From Mantamonas sphyraenae (taxonomy: Eukaryota > CRuMs > Mantamonadidae): a stretch of DNA of 64,000 bases. Positions 40,378 through 50,277 of the stretch are shown piece after piece. The DNA lies in NCBI GenBank assembly GCA_026936335.1, contig JAPMXV010000008.1, positions 248,001 through 312,000 on the forward strand, read 5' to 3'. Within the stretch, counting starts at the first letter, position 1. The number at the start of each line of letters is the position of its first letter. The notes beneath the pieces are model-generated. The model worked only from the letters and a program-made list of their open reading frames with translations. It did not search any database and had not been told where the DNA came from. The translations under genes and the position numbers were made by a program.

Positions 40378-41835
40378 TCAAATCTGCAGCTTTTTCCGGA
40401 AACAGTGACTGAGGGTGTGTCTGACTGCGTGTGCACCCACCACCTCGGCCACAATCGTGTCTAGGTAGTCCCAAAGCTCAATGTCACGCACCGCGTCGCC
40501 AGGCACCTGGGCCAGGCTTTCACTCACGGCCTGCGCATCCCCAGCCAGAGTGTCCAAGCTTGTGCTCAAGTCGTGCGAGCCTGCTTCATGTTCCACATGT
40601 TCCACACTCTCCAGGGCACACCAGCGCGTCAACCTGTTGGCCACGTCGGCATCCACATCCAGGTGCCGACGTAGCGGATCCCACCTGCTAAGGCGCAGCT
40701 GACGCACATACTCTCGTGTTTGACCACGCCCTTTGACCCGTTCCACCACCTGGTCGACATACAGACGCATGGCAGACAAACGCAGCAACGCGCGCTGCAG
40801 ACACGTCTTGTTACGACCACTGCCACACGGAAGACGGTCCTCGTGGTTGCCAAGGTCGTCTTGCACCAGCTGCCGCGAGTACACTTGCTTCATGGGCCAG
40901 AATACGCCCGACTGGGACCACGATGCCACACTCACCGAGCTTGCAAGCGATTCCACGTGGTGGAACCAGTACGGTGGCACGTACAGGAGGTCACCAGGCT
41001 TCAATGTGACCTGTATGCCCTCTCGTGCCGCCTCGCGCAGCCTTGAATCCATTTTGGGTGTCATGGCGCGGTGTAGAGGCAGCTGCGATTTGTGCCACAG
41101 TGGATGCACCTTTGGAAACAGACTCAGCGGCCCGTGAGTCCATGGAGGAAACAGAGTGAACCGTTTGCTTCCCGTCACATGTGCATACAGATTGTGGTCC
41201 GCGTCGCAGTGTGTGTGTTGAACAGGACCTGCCGAACCTACCCACAGCGTTGCAAACCTGCGTGCTGCATCGCTGTCGTGCTGCCACATCCACTCATTCG
41301 GTTCCACGTCTCCAGCTAGCTTGCTGGGAATGTCACCAAACCAGTAGATGCTCCCGTTGCCCTGGCCTTGAATCTCCTTCCGGGCAAGTTCACCAAACAA
41401 CTCCACCGCGCTCATGTTGCGTGTTGTGAACGCCGTCCTCCATTCCATGTGCGGTCCTGGGTTACGTGCCAGGGCCGTGCGCATGTCCAAGTGCGTGTAC
41501 ACGTTTGGAGGGCCGCTTTGCTTCACGTCTTCCAGTGTCTGCTCGCCAAACGCCTCGGCCACGTATGTCCAGTTTGTCCACTTGCGCACTGCGGGCCACT
41601 GTGCTACCACAGAGCCACGGAGCACGTGCGGCCGCGCTCCTGCAATTAGATGGCGTGCAAAGTCGGCACGTCCGTCCCACTCGCTCACCTCGACCGAATC
41701 CAGCTCGAGGGCGTCCAACACGCGCACAGCGTCAACTTCCTGCGTGGCCATGTGGCCCACGTGGTCAAACAGGTCGCCTGTTGCTATGCAAACTGACATG
41801 GTCAGCAGCAGCCACAGCCGCAGTCGCTTGCTCAT
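40378..41835 (-). CDS. secreted or ER-lumenal JmjC/cupin-8 oxygenase
   Basis: Predicted Fe(II)/2-oxoglutarate-dependent hydroxylase of the small JmjC (cupin_8) type. Single exon, 485 residues. I chose the Met at 41835 because it opens a signal peptide, MSKRLRLWLLLTMSVCIATG; an upstream in-frame Met would put a Cys/Lys/Arg-rich stretch before it. The cupin core has the iron ligands in QHTHCDADHNLYAHVTG (H and D of HxD) and a distal His in PPYWFHHVESLASSVSV. GSKRFTLFPPW supplies the expected 2-oxoglutarate Lys. The C-terminal third is helical and of unknown fold. Secreted forms of this family include JMJD8-like proteins in the ER; the substrate cannot be read from sequence. The stop is 50 bases from the NPL4 start and the ATG 62 bases from the divergent UBE2W. 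Confidence 0.82.
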   Translation of the reverse strand: MSKRLRLWLLLTMSVCIATGDLFDHVGHMATQEVDAVRVLDALELDSVEVSEWDGRADFARHLIAGARPHVLRGSVVAQWPAVRKWTNWTYVAEAFGEQTLEDVKQSGPPNVYTHLDMRTALARNPGPHMEWRTAFTTRNMSAVELFGELARKEIQGQGNGSIYWFGDIPSKLAGDVEPNEWMWQHDSDAARRFATLWVGSAGPVQHTHCDADHNLYAHVTGSKRFTLFPPWTHGPLSLFPKVHPLWHKSQLPLHRAMTPKMDSRLREAAREGIQVTLKPGDLLYVPPYWFHHVESLASSVSVASWSQSGVFWPMKQVYSRQLVQDDLGNHEDRLPCGSGRNKTCLQRALLRLSAMRLYVDQVVERVKGRGQTREYVRQLRLSRWDPLRRHLDVDADVANRLTRWCALESVEHVEHEAGSHDLSTSLDTLAGDAQAVSESLAQVPGDAVRDIELWDYLDTIVAEVVGAHAVRHTLSHCFRKKLQI

Positions 41836-41897
41836 CCTGCCCCCTGCCCTGGCCAGTCCAGCGCATTTCCTGCATTGCCGCTTCACATCCGGCAGCC

Positions 41898-42456
41898 ATG
41901 TCCAGCACCATGAGCAAGCGCAGGCTCATGAAGGAAATGAAAAAGTTTGAGAAGGACGCTGTGGAGGGCTTGGAACTCCAGGAAGTCGAGGACGTCAACT
42001 GGTGCGTTTGCACACACGCCCACCTCCCATGTCTTGACAACGTGGATGCTCACCCTCTGTTTGCCGTCTCCCAAATCGTCCACCTCACGCTCCGCCCTCA
42101 GCTGGACTGTCAAGCTCACAGGAGCCCCCGAGTCGTTGTACGAGGGCGAGGAGTACCTTCTTCAGGTCAAGTTTGACTCGAGCTACCCAATCGACCCGCC
42201 CGAGATCAAGTTTGTGGGTGACAAGGTACCCCTCCACGAACATGTCTACTCCAATGGCTTTCTTTGCCTTTCTGTCCTCTACAGCGACGGGGAATACTCG
42301 CCTGCCCTGTCAATCCAGGCCCTGTGCCTCTCCATCCTCTCTATGCTCTCCTCCGCCACGGAGAAGAAGGCACCCCCCGACGACGATTCTCTCAGCAGGT
42401 CTCGTGTCAAGGATGCACGCACGGTCTCATGGGACTTTCACGACGACTCATGCTGA
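41898..42456 (+). CDS. UBE2W: ubiquitin-conjugating enzyme E2 W (N-terminal ubiquitination)
   Basis: E2 that in animals places ubiquitin on protein N-termini. Exons 41898-42001 and 42102-42456 join in phase 2 to 152 residues; human UBE2W is 151. GAPESLYEGEEYLLQVKF and YPIDPPEIKFVGDKVP align along the UBC fold. The loop HVYSNGFLCLSVLYSDGEY holds the catalytic Cys and the HxxxNG form characteristic of UBE2W in place of HPN. SPALSIQALCLSILSMLSS is nearly invariant in the family, as is the ending WDFHDDSC. The upstream in-frame stretch is not needed, since the ATG at 41898 opens the protein directly. Confidence 0.94.
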
Positions 42457-42599
42457 CGTGTGAGGGGACAATTGTTCATCATTTGAAAACGCTTTCCGTC
42501 CGATCCCTGCACACATCCAACAACCCTCCGCACATCCCCACCTCCAACCCGTCTCGATGGCTCATGCGTGTCTGCATGCTGCATGATGGCCCCGGTCCC

Positions 42600-43589
42600 T
42601 CAGTCGCGCCACGTCACGTCCACCTGGTCAGTGCGGAACCGCTGGGTGACGTATGAGTCATCGAGCGAGGTCTGGTAGCCGTGTTGAAATTGCAGCAATC
42701 CCGTATAGGCAATCATGGCCCCGTTGTCGATGCAGTATCGGTCGTCCATGGCGTGCAGCTTGCCGCCACGCTCGGCACACATCTGCGCCATCATTTCCTG
42801 CAGGCGCAAGTTGCAACCCACACCACCGACAATGAGGACCTCGTCGCGCTCGCAATGAGCCATGGCGCGCTCTGTGATTTCCACCAGCATGGCAAACACC
42901 GTTTCCTGCAGCGAGAAGCACAGGTCAGGCGTCGAGTAGTCCTTGGCCAGGCCCGTCAGGTTGGACAGGATGCCCGAGAACGACACGTCCATACCCTTGA
43001 CGACGTAAGGGAGTTCCACATACGTTTGTCCCTTTTTGGCTTCCTGCTCGATGTTGTATCCGGGCGCAGGGTCGTTCGACAGGTCGACAATGCGGGCAAA
43101 GCGGTCCAGGCAGTTGCCAACCGCAATGTCGATGGTCTCGCCAAAGATGCGGTAGGTGTTGAGCGAATACGAGATCACTTGCGTGTTGCCGCCACTCACG
43201 TACAGCACAATGGGGTCTGCGGCCTGCGTGACCACGCGGCCCATTTCAATGTGACCCACACAGTGGTTGACTCCCACCAGAGGCACATCCCACAGCTGCG
43301 ACAGTGTGCGTGCAACCACGGCCATCGACTGAAGCGGTGCGCCCATCCCCGGTCCCTTTGTGTAGCAAACACAGTCGAGCTGATCGGGAGTCAACCCAGC
43401 CTCCTTCAACGCCTGACTGACCAGATGTACGATCCATTTCTGGTGGTGTTGTGCTGTCTGCCGTGGCAGGAATCCCTGGCCGGGCGGCGTGATGTATGTG
43501 TGGCGCACATTGGCCAGAATTTCGCCCGTTTCGGTCACAATTCCGACGCCGACTTTGTTGGCGCTGCCCTCGATGCCCAAAGCGTACAT
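42600..43589 (-). CDS. OSGEP: OSGEP/Kae1, catalytic subunit of KEOPS (tRNA t6A synthesis)
   Basis: Transfers threonylcarbamoyl to A37 of ANN-decoding tRNAs in the KEOPS complex. Single exon; with the ATG at 43589 ([16 protein letters not shown]) it has 329 residues against 335 in human. The frame runs 35 codons upstream but without conservation. The metal-binding HxxxH is [12 protein letters not shown]; the nucleotide site shows [11 protein letters not shown] and [30 protein letters not shown] lies near the end, and it closes on [12 protein letters not shown]-like sequence as in animals. The high identity over its whole length marks it as a true ortholog of the cytosolic Kae1 rather than mitochondrial OSGEPL1. 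Its start is 89 bases from the stop of the Rho GTPase on the same strand. Confidence 0.97.
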   Translation of the reverse strand: MYALGIEGSANKVGVGIVTETGEILANVRHTYITPPGQGFLPRQTAQHHQKWIVHLVSQALKEAGLTPDQLDCVCYTKGPGMGAPLQSMAVVARTLSQLWDVPLVGVNHCVGHIEMGRVVTQAADPIVLYVSGGNTQVISYSLNTYRIFGETIDIAVGNCLDRFARIVDLSNDPAPGYNIEQEAKKGQTYVELPYVVKGMDVSFSGILSNLTGLAKDYSTPDLCFSLQETVFAMLVEITERAMAHCERDEVLIVGGVGCNLRLQEMMAQMCAERGGKLHAMDDRYCIDNGAMIAYTGLLQFQHGYQTSLDDSYVTQRFRTDQVDVTWRD

Positions 43590-43678
43590 TTTCTGAACTG
43601 AACTTTTTGCTGCTGCCCCTCGCGCAAACTCTCGCCGCTCACCCTCACGTGCCCTGTTGCCGATTGTCTGCTTGTACG

Positions 43679-44621
43679 TCACAACAGCACACACTTGCGT
43701 TCCTTGGGTGAAACCTTCTTGTGCGGCTTGACGGCCTCGTCAAACAATGCCTTCAGACCTTCTTGTGTCAAGGCGCTGCACTCCATGTATGCCACTGCAT
43801 GCAGCTTCTTGGCCAGTTTCTTGGCTTCTTTGGGCTCGATCACACTCTCTTCGCCATTCTGGCTCTTCATCTCTTCCCTCATGTCCAGTTTAAGCCCGAC
43901 CAGCATCAACGGGACCTCGGGCGCGTGGTGTTGCAGCTCAGGGATCCATTTGTACGATACATTGCTGAACGATGCCTGTGGTTGCATGGATGCAATGGAT
44001 GTGTGCGTGTGCGTGTCGTGTGTGAGTGTGTGTCCGTGGGCACGGAGTTGTCCGTCGCCGCAGAGATTGTGGAAGCTGCTGAATTCTCATTCTCGGGTGA
44101 AAAGGTGTGTGCAGGAGTCTCCTGACGGACAGACGATCAGGTCACAGCCACACGGGTGCAGCGAAGAAGTTGGCAGCGTGCGCAGGGATGTTGCACAACT
44201 TACCCTGTGGATGACGGAGAAGCACACGAGGAACAAGTCTGTGTTTGGGTACGACAAGGGCCGAAGCCGGTCGTAGTCGCTCTGTCCGGCTGTGTCCCAC
44301 AGCGACAGATTGATGGGGTCGTTGCCACGCATGACTGTAGCATGGTTGCAGTATCCCATGCGGTGCGTGGGGGAGGGGGCGGGATGGTTCGCATCCAAGG
44401 CCATGCGAGCACGAGGAAGGGGCGGGGAGAGCGTGTCAGCGAAACGGCTGTGCCGGAGCACACGTGCGCCCACGCTCTGCGAGGCACTTACCATGCATGT
44501 CGTAGTTGTCAAAGATCGTGGGCACGTAGTCGGTGGGAAAGGTGTTCTGAGTGTAGGCCATCAATAGACAGGTCTTGCCCACTGCGCCATCCCCGACGAC
44601 TGTGACCTTCCACGTTTCCAT
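43679..44621 (-). CDS. Rho/Rac-family small GTPase
   Basis: Membrane-anchored switch controlling actin and polarity. Exons 44621-44492, 44334-44204, 43975-43679 give 185 residues in exact phase. The P-loop is [12 protein letters not shown]; switch I is YVPTIFDNY, the Rho-family effector loop with Ile in place of the usual Val; switch II is [18 protein letters not shown]. The nucleotide-specifying G4 motif reads GLKLDMR, where Rac/Cdc42 have GTKLD. The Rho insert helix is present (about [13 protein letters not shown]). The end CVLL is a CAAX box predicted to be geranylgeranylated, preceded by KKVSPKERK. The short spacing suggests no shared control with the OSGEP gene downstream on the same strand. 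Confidence 0.92.
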
Positions 44622-44698
44622 CTCTCTCGTTCGTTTGCTTCGTCATGCGGGCTTCACCGCCCTCCAAACACGTTTCAGCCTACCGGATGCTCAACCAT

Positions 44699-44757
44699 GT
44701 GTGTGTGTGTGTACGTTTGTGTGTGTACGTGTGTGTGTGTGTGTGTGCGTGCGTGTG
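44699..44757. repeat. GT/GTAC dinucleotide microsatellite
   Basis: TG-rich run with two GTACGT interruptions in the 199-base space between the divergent Rho GTPase and HADHA start codons. Confidence 0.9.
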
Positions 44758-44820
44758 CAGACATGCAGACATCGTCCGGTCTGCCCAGGGGCCGACACCC
44801 AAATCCCAACACCCGCCCAC

Positions 44821-47800
44821 ATGGTAGGTTGCCTGCACTTGTTCCATCCTTCCCAAACCCTTGCCCCGTCCCTGTCCACCTCTCCACCGAGGTTTCCACT
44901 GCCGCTGCGGAGACCAGCGCGTACTCGTTGCCTGTTGCCTGTCCCGCTCACGCCGTTCTGCCCGCCCAGTTCTCGCGTGTCTCTCGAAACACAGTGCGCC
45001 AGGCACCGGTGCTGGCTTCTGCACAGTCCACTGTGCAGACTGCCGCCGCCGCGTCTGCTGCCTCGGCCGTGCACAACTTCTCCACGTCCAGCAGCGTATC
45101 CAAGCAGTGTACGTGTCCCCCGGAGGCCAATCTCGATTTTTCGGAGCCTCCTTGCTTTCGCCTCCTCCGGCGACCCCTGTGCACTCCCCTTGCCCGCCGC
45201 ATCCATGACCAATCGCTTGTTGCCATCGCCGTGCCGTTGGCGGGCCAATGGATACAACGCGGTCATGGTGGCCCTTGCGAATTCCACTCAGCACGGCTGT
45301 GATCGTTGCGAGCGCGCGGACTCTGACACGCCCACTTCACCTTTGCGCCCCTCCCGCCGCTGCCATGGCCTTGCTGGGCCCCATCCAATGTCCACACACC
45401 CTCGCCCGTCACATAGACAAGCACTTCAAGGTCGAGAACCAGAGCCAGGTGGCCGTCATCCGCATGAACCACGACGGTGGAAAGATGAACATGGTCTCCA
45501 CCTCCCTCATGACCGAGTTTGATGGTCTGCTCTCTGACCTCAACAACGACGCTTCTGTCAAGGCCATGGTTGTGGTGTCTGAGCAGGACAACTTCATTGT
45601 TGGCGCAAACATCAACGAGGTACGTGCCCCTTTTCCGCTGCATGCCCTCCGGAAACCCTCTTGACCCGCTCACACCGGCCTCCTCCGATCCCGCACACCA
45701 GTTTGTCGAGTGCAAGACCGCCGAAGAGATGTCCGCCCTCGCCAAGGGTGGCCAGGGTGTCATGCAGCGCATGGAAGACAGCAAGAAGCCCATTGTTGCA
45801 GGTGTGTTCCAGCCCGCCGCACGCCGCGATCGTTCCTCCCAAACCCACGCTTAAGCGCGCTCCTCACATCTGCTCACACTCCTCCCCCGCCTTATTTGTC
45901 TCCCTGATCCATTGCAGCCCTCAAGGGTCAGAGCCTTGGTGGTGGTGCAGAGTTTGCTCTTGCTTGCCACTACCGCATCGCCGCTGACGACGGCAAGGCT
46001 GTACGTTTCCGTGCCTCGTCCCTTTTGCCCGCCTTCCTCCCATACAACACGAACATGCACTCACCCTCCCACGTCCCCGTCGCCTCTGCCTTTCCTCTCG
46101 CCTCTGTTCACAGGTCATCGCCTTCCCCGAAGTCATGCTCGGTCTGCTGCCGGCCAGCGGCGGATGCCAGCGCCTGCCCAAGCTCATGGGTGCACGCAAC
46201 GCCCTGCCCTACCTCCTCACGGGCAAGAAGCTCAGTGCCAAGAAGGCTCTTGACGCAGGCGTCATCAACGCCCTCGCCAAGCCCGAGAACCTGGAGGCAG
46301 AGGCTGTCGCTGCTGCTCGCTCTCTCATCGAGAGCGGCGTGTCTGAGAAGCACCCTGTGCTCACTCGTCCCCTCGACTGGGCCCTCGAATTTACTTCCGT
46401 CGGCCGCAACTTTCTCTTTGGCCAGGCCAAGAGTGCCGCCCTGCGCCAGAGCCGTGGCCACTATCCCGCCCTCCCCGAGATCATCGACGCCGTCAAGTAC
46501 GGAGTGTCCGGCAAGGACGGCTACGCCAAGGAGGCCGAGGCCTTTGGTCGTCTGGGCATGACGTCTGTCTCCCGCAACCTGGTCAACATCTTCTTTGCCC
46601 AGACCGCCCTCAAGAAGAACCGCTTCGGCAACCCTGAGCGCTCCTACAATCAGCTCGCCGTTGTCGGCGCCGGACTCATGGGCGCCGGCATTGCCGATGT
46701 GTCTGTCAACAACAAGTTTGACGTCCTCCTCATGGACTCCACCAAGGAGGGTCTGGACCGCGGTGTGAAGCAGATCAAGGGCAACCTGGACAAGCGCGTC
46801 GATCGCGGCGCAAAGACACCGGCTGACCGCGACGCCGTCATGGCACGTCTGGACGCCATCACGACCGAGGGCAACATGGAGAAGTTTGGCAAGGTGGACA
46901 TGGTCATCGAGGCCGTCTTTGAGGACCTGGCCCTCAAGCACAAGGTCATCCAGAACCTGGAGAAGTACCTGCCCGAACATGCCGTGCTGGCCACCAACAC
47001 CAGCGCCCTTCCCATCGCCCAGGTGGCAGAGGGCTCCAGCAGGCCCGAGAACGTGGTGGGCATGCACTACTTCTCGCCCGTCGAGAAGATGCCCCTGCTC
47101 GAAGTCATTGCCACCGACAAGACCAGCAACGAGGCAAAGGCAGCCGCCGTGGACGTGGGCATCAAGCAGGGCAAGACCGTCATTGTGGTCGGCGACGGCC
47201 CTGGCTTCTACACCTCGCGCATCCTGGCCCCAATGATGATGGAGGGTGCTGCTCTCATGCTCGAGGGCATCGAGCCCAAGGAGCTGGACAAGCGTCTGCA
47301 GAGCTTTGGCTTCCCCGTGGGTCCCGTCACCCTCATGGACGAGGTGGGAATCGACGTGGCCCAGCACATCACCCCGGGTCTGCAGAAGGCCTTTGGCGCA
47401 CGCATGGAGGGCAACGACGCACTCATCCAGGACATGGTTGCCCAGGGCAACCTGGGACGCAAGAGCAAGAAGGGTTTCTACCTGTACCAGCCGCCCAAGC
47501 CTCTGCTCAGCGGCAACCTGGCGCCCCTGAACCCGATTGTGACTCCGGTGGCCAAGGCCGTGGGCATGGGCCCCAAGCGCAGCAAGCCCGTCAACCCGGA
47601 GGCTCTCAAGCTGATTGCCCAGCACTACACGCCATCGCACGGTCTCTTCTCCCTCACCGTGGAGGAGAGCGTCAACCGCATGGTGTCCCGCTTTGTCAAC
47701 GAGGCCGTCTTCTGCCTGCAGGATGGCATTCTGGAGAACGCCACCGACGGCGACGTGGGTGCCATCTTTGGCCTGGGTTTCCCGCCCTTCCTGGGTGGTC

Positions 47801-47943
47801 CTTTCCGCTACCTCGACGCCTACGGTGCGGAGAACTACGTCAACATGATGAACCGCCTGGCCGACAAGTACGGCGAACGTTTCGTCCCTGCCCCGCTCCT
47901 GGTCGACATGGCCAAGTCGGGCAAGAAGTTCCACTCCAAGTGA
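44821..47943 (+). CDS. HADHA: mitochondrial trifunctional protein alpha subunit (enoyl-CoA hydratase / 3-hydroxyacyl-CoA dehydrogenase)
   Basis: Catalyses the second and third steps of long-chain fatty-acid beta-oxidation. Six exons in exact phase: 44821-44823, 44892-45108, 45417-45619, 45702-45801, 45918-46000, 46114-47943; 811 residues. Exon 1 is just the ATG before GTAGGT (inferred). Exon 2 encodes a Ser/Ala/Arg-rich presequence (FSRVSRNTVRQAP). Crotonase domain: oxyanion-loop LKGQSLGGGAEFALACHYR with the first catalytic Glu and AFPEVMLGLLPASGGCQRLP with the second. Dehydrogenase domain: NAD site VVGAGLMGAGIADVSV and catalytic His in GMHYFSPVEKMPLLEVI. The C-terminal part repeats the dehydrogenase helical domain (LGFPPFLGGPFRYLDAYG). 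Several donors are GTACGT. The beta thiolase partner is not in this window. Confidence 0.95.
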
Positions 47944-48040
47944 GCAGTGGGTGTGCGCATGTGAAGAGGCCCAGGAGCCGAGGAGCCGAGCGAAGGAGGA
48001 GAAATCAAACACTCGTTTCCATTCAGATTGCAGACACATC

Positions 48041-49222
48041 TCAAGACAAAGACGTCTCTTGCAATGTGCTCAGCGTGAGTGTGTGATCATAGAATGAACA
48101 TGCGGCGACGAGATCCGTGTAAGGGTCCATGCGACACCAGTCGATGCCGTAGGCGATTGAAGAGTGTGTGGGCTCCCCCAGGGTGGCGGTTGTGACCAAG
48201 GATGCCGTGTTGCCGTCTTCTGTGGAGGTGCAATCGATGTGAGCGAATCCATTGTACATGCAGGCAGCAAGGAGGCGGTCAGGGTCGCTAGGATGCCACT
48301 TTAGACGCCAGACGCCCCCGCCCATCTCCAGCTGCTGCAGTGGTTTGTACATGTTCCGCGTGTCCCACAAGAGGATGGAGTCGTCGTAGCTGCCAGTCAC
48401 AAGAGTATGGTCGTGGTGTGGGTGGCTTTGGATGGAACACACACCCATGCTATGCTTTCGACTGGAGAACGTGGGTGTGTCGGTGCCCTGGCGCAGATCC
48501 CATCCCTTGAACTTGCAGTCGTCGGCACCTGTGTACACTGTATCCGGCTCGTGGGCATGAAAGGCAATGATCCAAGCCTCAAACTCGTGCCCTGTCCACT
48601 GTGCGACGGGACTAGCGAGTGCATTGCTTTGCTGGTCCGACACTGCCCACACCGAGCAGCTCGAGTCGCTGTTGCTCGTGGCCAGGCGCAATTCTCCTGT
48701 GCTGCCACTGGTCAGCACTCTGTTGTTCCACTCCAACGACAGACACAGTGCCGCAGGGTCCTCAGAAACGACGGAGCGGAACGAGTGAACCTCGGCCACA
48801 GTCCCATCCTCGCCAGCCATTCTGTACAAGTGCACACTTCCGTCATCACAGCCAGACGCCAGCAGAGCATCGCTCGAGTCGCCCACGGGCTCGTGCGACC
48901 ATTTGAGATCGAGAATGGCCGCGCCTTCTTCGCGCTGGGTCTCCTCAAGCTGGGCACACGTGTCACCCTCCACTACTCTGTACACAAGAAGCCTGCCTCG
49001 ACGCAGCTGTGCGTCTTCACTCTCGTTCTCCTGTTCTTGCCGCTGGTCGTCTGACGCAGCCTGTGCGTTGGCCTTGTCCACGTCTCGGTGTTGGTATGTG
49101 CCGCACACCATCATGTGCTCCAGGCCTGCCACAGGACAGAATTCGATCGAGTCTGCACACAACTCTGTGTCGATGGTCTGCTGGACATTGAAAGTGCGTT
49201 CATTGGCATGGGTACTGGTCAT
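48041..49222 (-). CDS. DPH7: DPH7, diphthine methyl ester hydrolase (WD40)
   Basis: WD40 protein that removes a methyl ester during diphthamide formation on EF2. Single exon; from the ATG at 49222 (MTSTHANERTFNVQQTIDTE) it has 393 residues. Upstream in-frame codons are Thr/His-rich and not conserved. Family signatures are TVYTGADDCKFKGWDLRQG, KHSMGVCSIQSHPHHDHTL, VTGSYDDSILLWDTRNM and MGGGVWRLKWHPSDPDRL, repeating as beta-propeller blades with GH and WD-type ends. AYGIDWC near the end is also typical. It is convergent with HADHA (97 bases apart). Other diphthamide enzymes are not nearby. Confidence 0.9.
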   Translation of the reverse strand: MTSTHANERTFNVQQTIDTELCADSIEFCPVAGLEHMMVCGTYQHRDVDKANAQAASDDQRQEQENESEDAQLRRGRLLVYRVVEGDTCAQLEETQREEGAAILDLKWSHEPVGDSSDALLASGCDDGSVHLYRMAGEDGTVAEVHSFRSVVSEDPAALCLSLEWNNRVLTSGSTGELRLATSNSDSSCSVWAVSDQQSNALASPVAQWTGHEFEAWIIAFHAHEPDTVYTGADDCKFKGWDLRQGTDTPTFSSRKHSMGVCSIQSHPHHDHTLVTGSYDDSILLWDTRNMYKPLQQLEMGGGVWRLKWHPSDPDRLLAACMYNGFAHIDCTSTEDGNTASLVTTATLGEPTHSSIAYGIDWCRMDPYTDLVAACSFYDHTLTLSTLQETSLS

Positions 49223-49351
49223 GGGGACTGTCTCCTGCTTGCTGGTTGTGCTGGCGCTGTCTGCGCAGCGTGCAGCGTGTCTCTTGAGAAGTGTGTGCTT
49301 GTGTGCAGTCTGCGTGGCTGTTGCGCATCGCAAGTGTCTGTGTCTTTGTGC

Positions 49352-50192
49352 TCACGACGAGAACAGCGAACCAACCCACTCTGTGAATGTCGGTTCGCCC
49401 TCGGCGCGGCGCTTCTCCGCCATGGCCTTTGCGACCTGGTTGGCGCGCTGGAACTGTTGGTGTGGACAGACGTGAGGTGCAACGTGCAGGGTGCATGTTG
49501 GGTGGGTGGGGTGGCAAGTCAGCTTGTGTGTGTGTGCGTTGCGTGCACGGCAAGCGAAAGTGCGTGGGCTGCCGCGGGAGGCAAAAAAGCACGCCTTGTA
49601 CAACGTCACATACCTCCTTCTTGTGGTGCAAGCACTCAAAGTAATCTTCACGCTGTTCCAGACACTTCTTGGGGTCGTTGCACTCCTCCATGCATCCCGA
49701 AAACTCGCGCCACAGCGGGTAGCAACGTCCGGCTGTGGAAAGCGGCGGGTCCCTCGGTGTGTCAGCCGCGCGTACTCTCTCACCATCGGTACAAACACCA
49801 CAGGCAGGGCATGGGAAGCTCTTGTGACTCTGGGTGCGTCGTTGTGCACGGCGTATCGCGAGGCAACAGTGCGGAGTGGACAGGTATGGCGCTCGCAAGC
49901 ACGCAGACGCTGCGGAGGGAAAACCCTCTCCCGCCCCATGCGGCCAAGCATATGTCCGAGGCCATCGCCACCCGTGATAAAGGCCAAGTGTACATCGCAG
50001 CCACACGCATGGACGCTCCCATGGACGAGAACGTTTCCTGGAGGCCACGCGTGCAAGGCTCGGCCATGCCACACTCGCATTTCCACACCACCGCTACCCC
50101 TCTGCACCCGTACTCCAACAACCGCCTGTCCCACGCTCAAAACTTTGCTCACAAAACCTACTTGTGCCGTTGATTCCGTATCCACTCGACAT
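49352..50192 (-). CDS. NDUFS5: NDUFS5-like complex I subunit, twin CX9C
   Basis: Small accessory subunit of respiratory complex I imported into the intermembrane space by the Mia40 disulfide relay. Three short exons in exact phase: 50192-50162, 49732-49614, 49453-49352; 83 residues. The model begins MSSGYGINGT and runs into GRCYPLWREFSGCMEECN and CLEQREDYFECLHHKKE. Both Cys pairs are spaced CX9C. EDYFECLHH is diagnostic of NDUFS5. The N-terminus resembles the short plant and algal type (M-x-SGxG), not the longer animal N-terminus. The C-terminus is basic then acidic (AKAMAEKRRAEGEPTF). The first intron is 429 bases, longer than most in the window. The small exons are why no single frame shows the gene. 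Confidence 0.87.
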
Positions 50193-50277
50193 GTTTGGTG
50201 TTTGATTTTTTGGCTGGCGTTCCATGCGCGCGCTTCTCCCCCCTTCTCCATCACATTCACACACACACACACTGCGC

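Noticed and set aside
44699-44757. TG-rich run as coding (poly Val/Cys frames)
   Set aside because: Simple dinucleotide repeat in a divergent promoter region; no gene requires it.
46108-48039. 643-codon open frame antisense to HADHA
   Set aside because: Mirror of a highly biased coding strand; the HADHA frame is conserved along its whole length and the antisense translation matches nothing.
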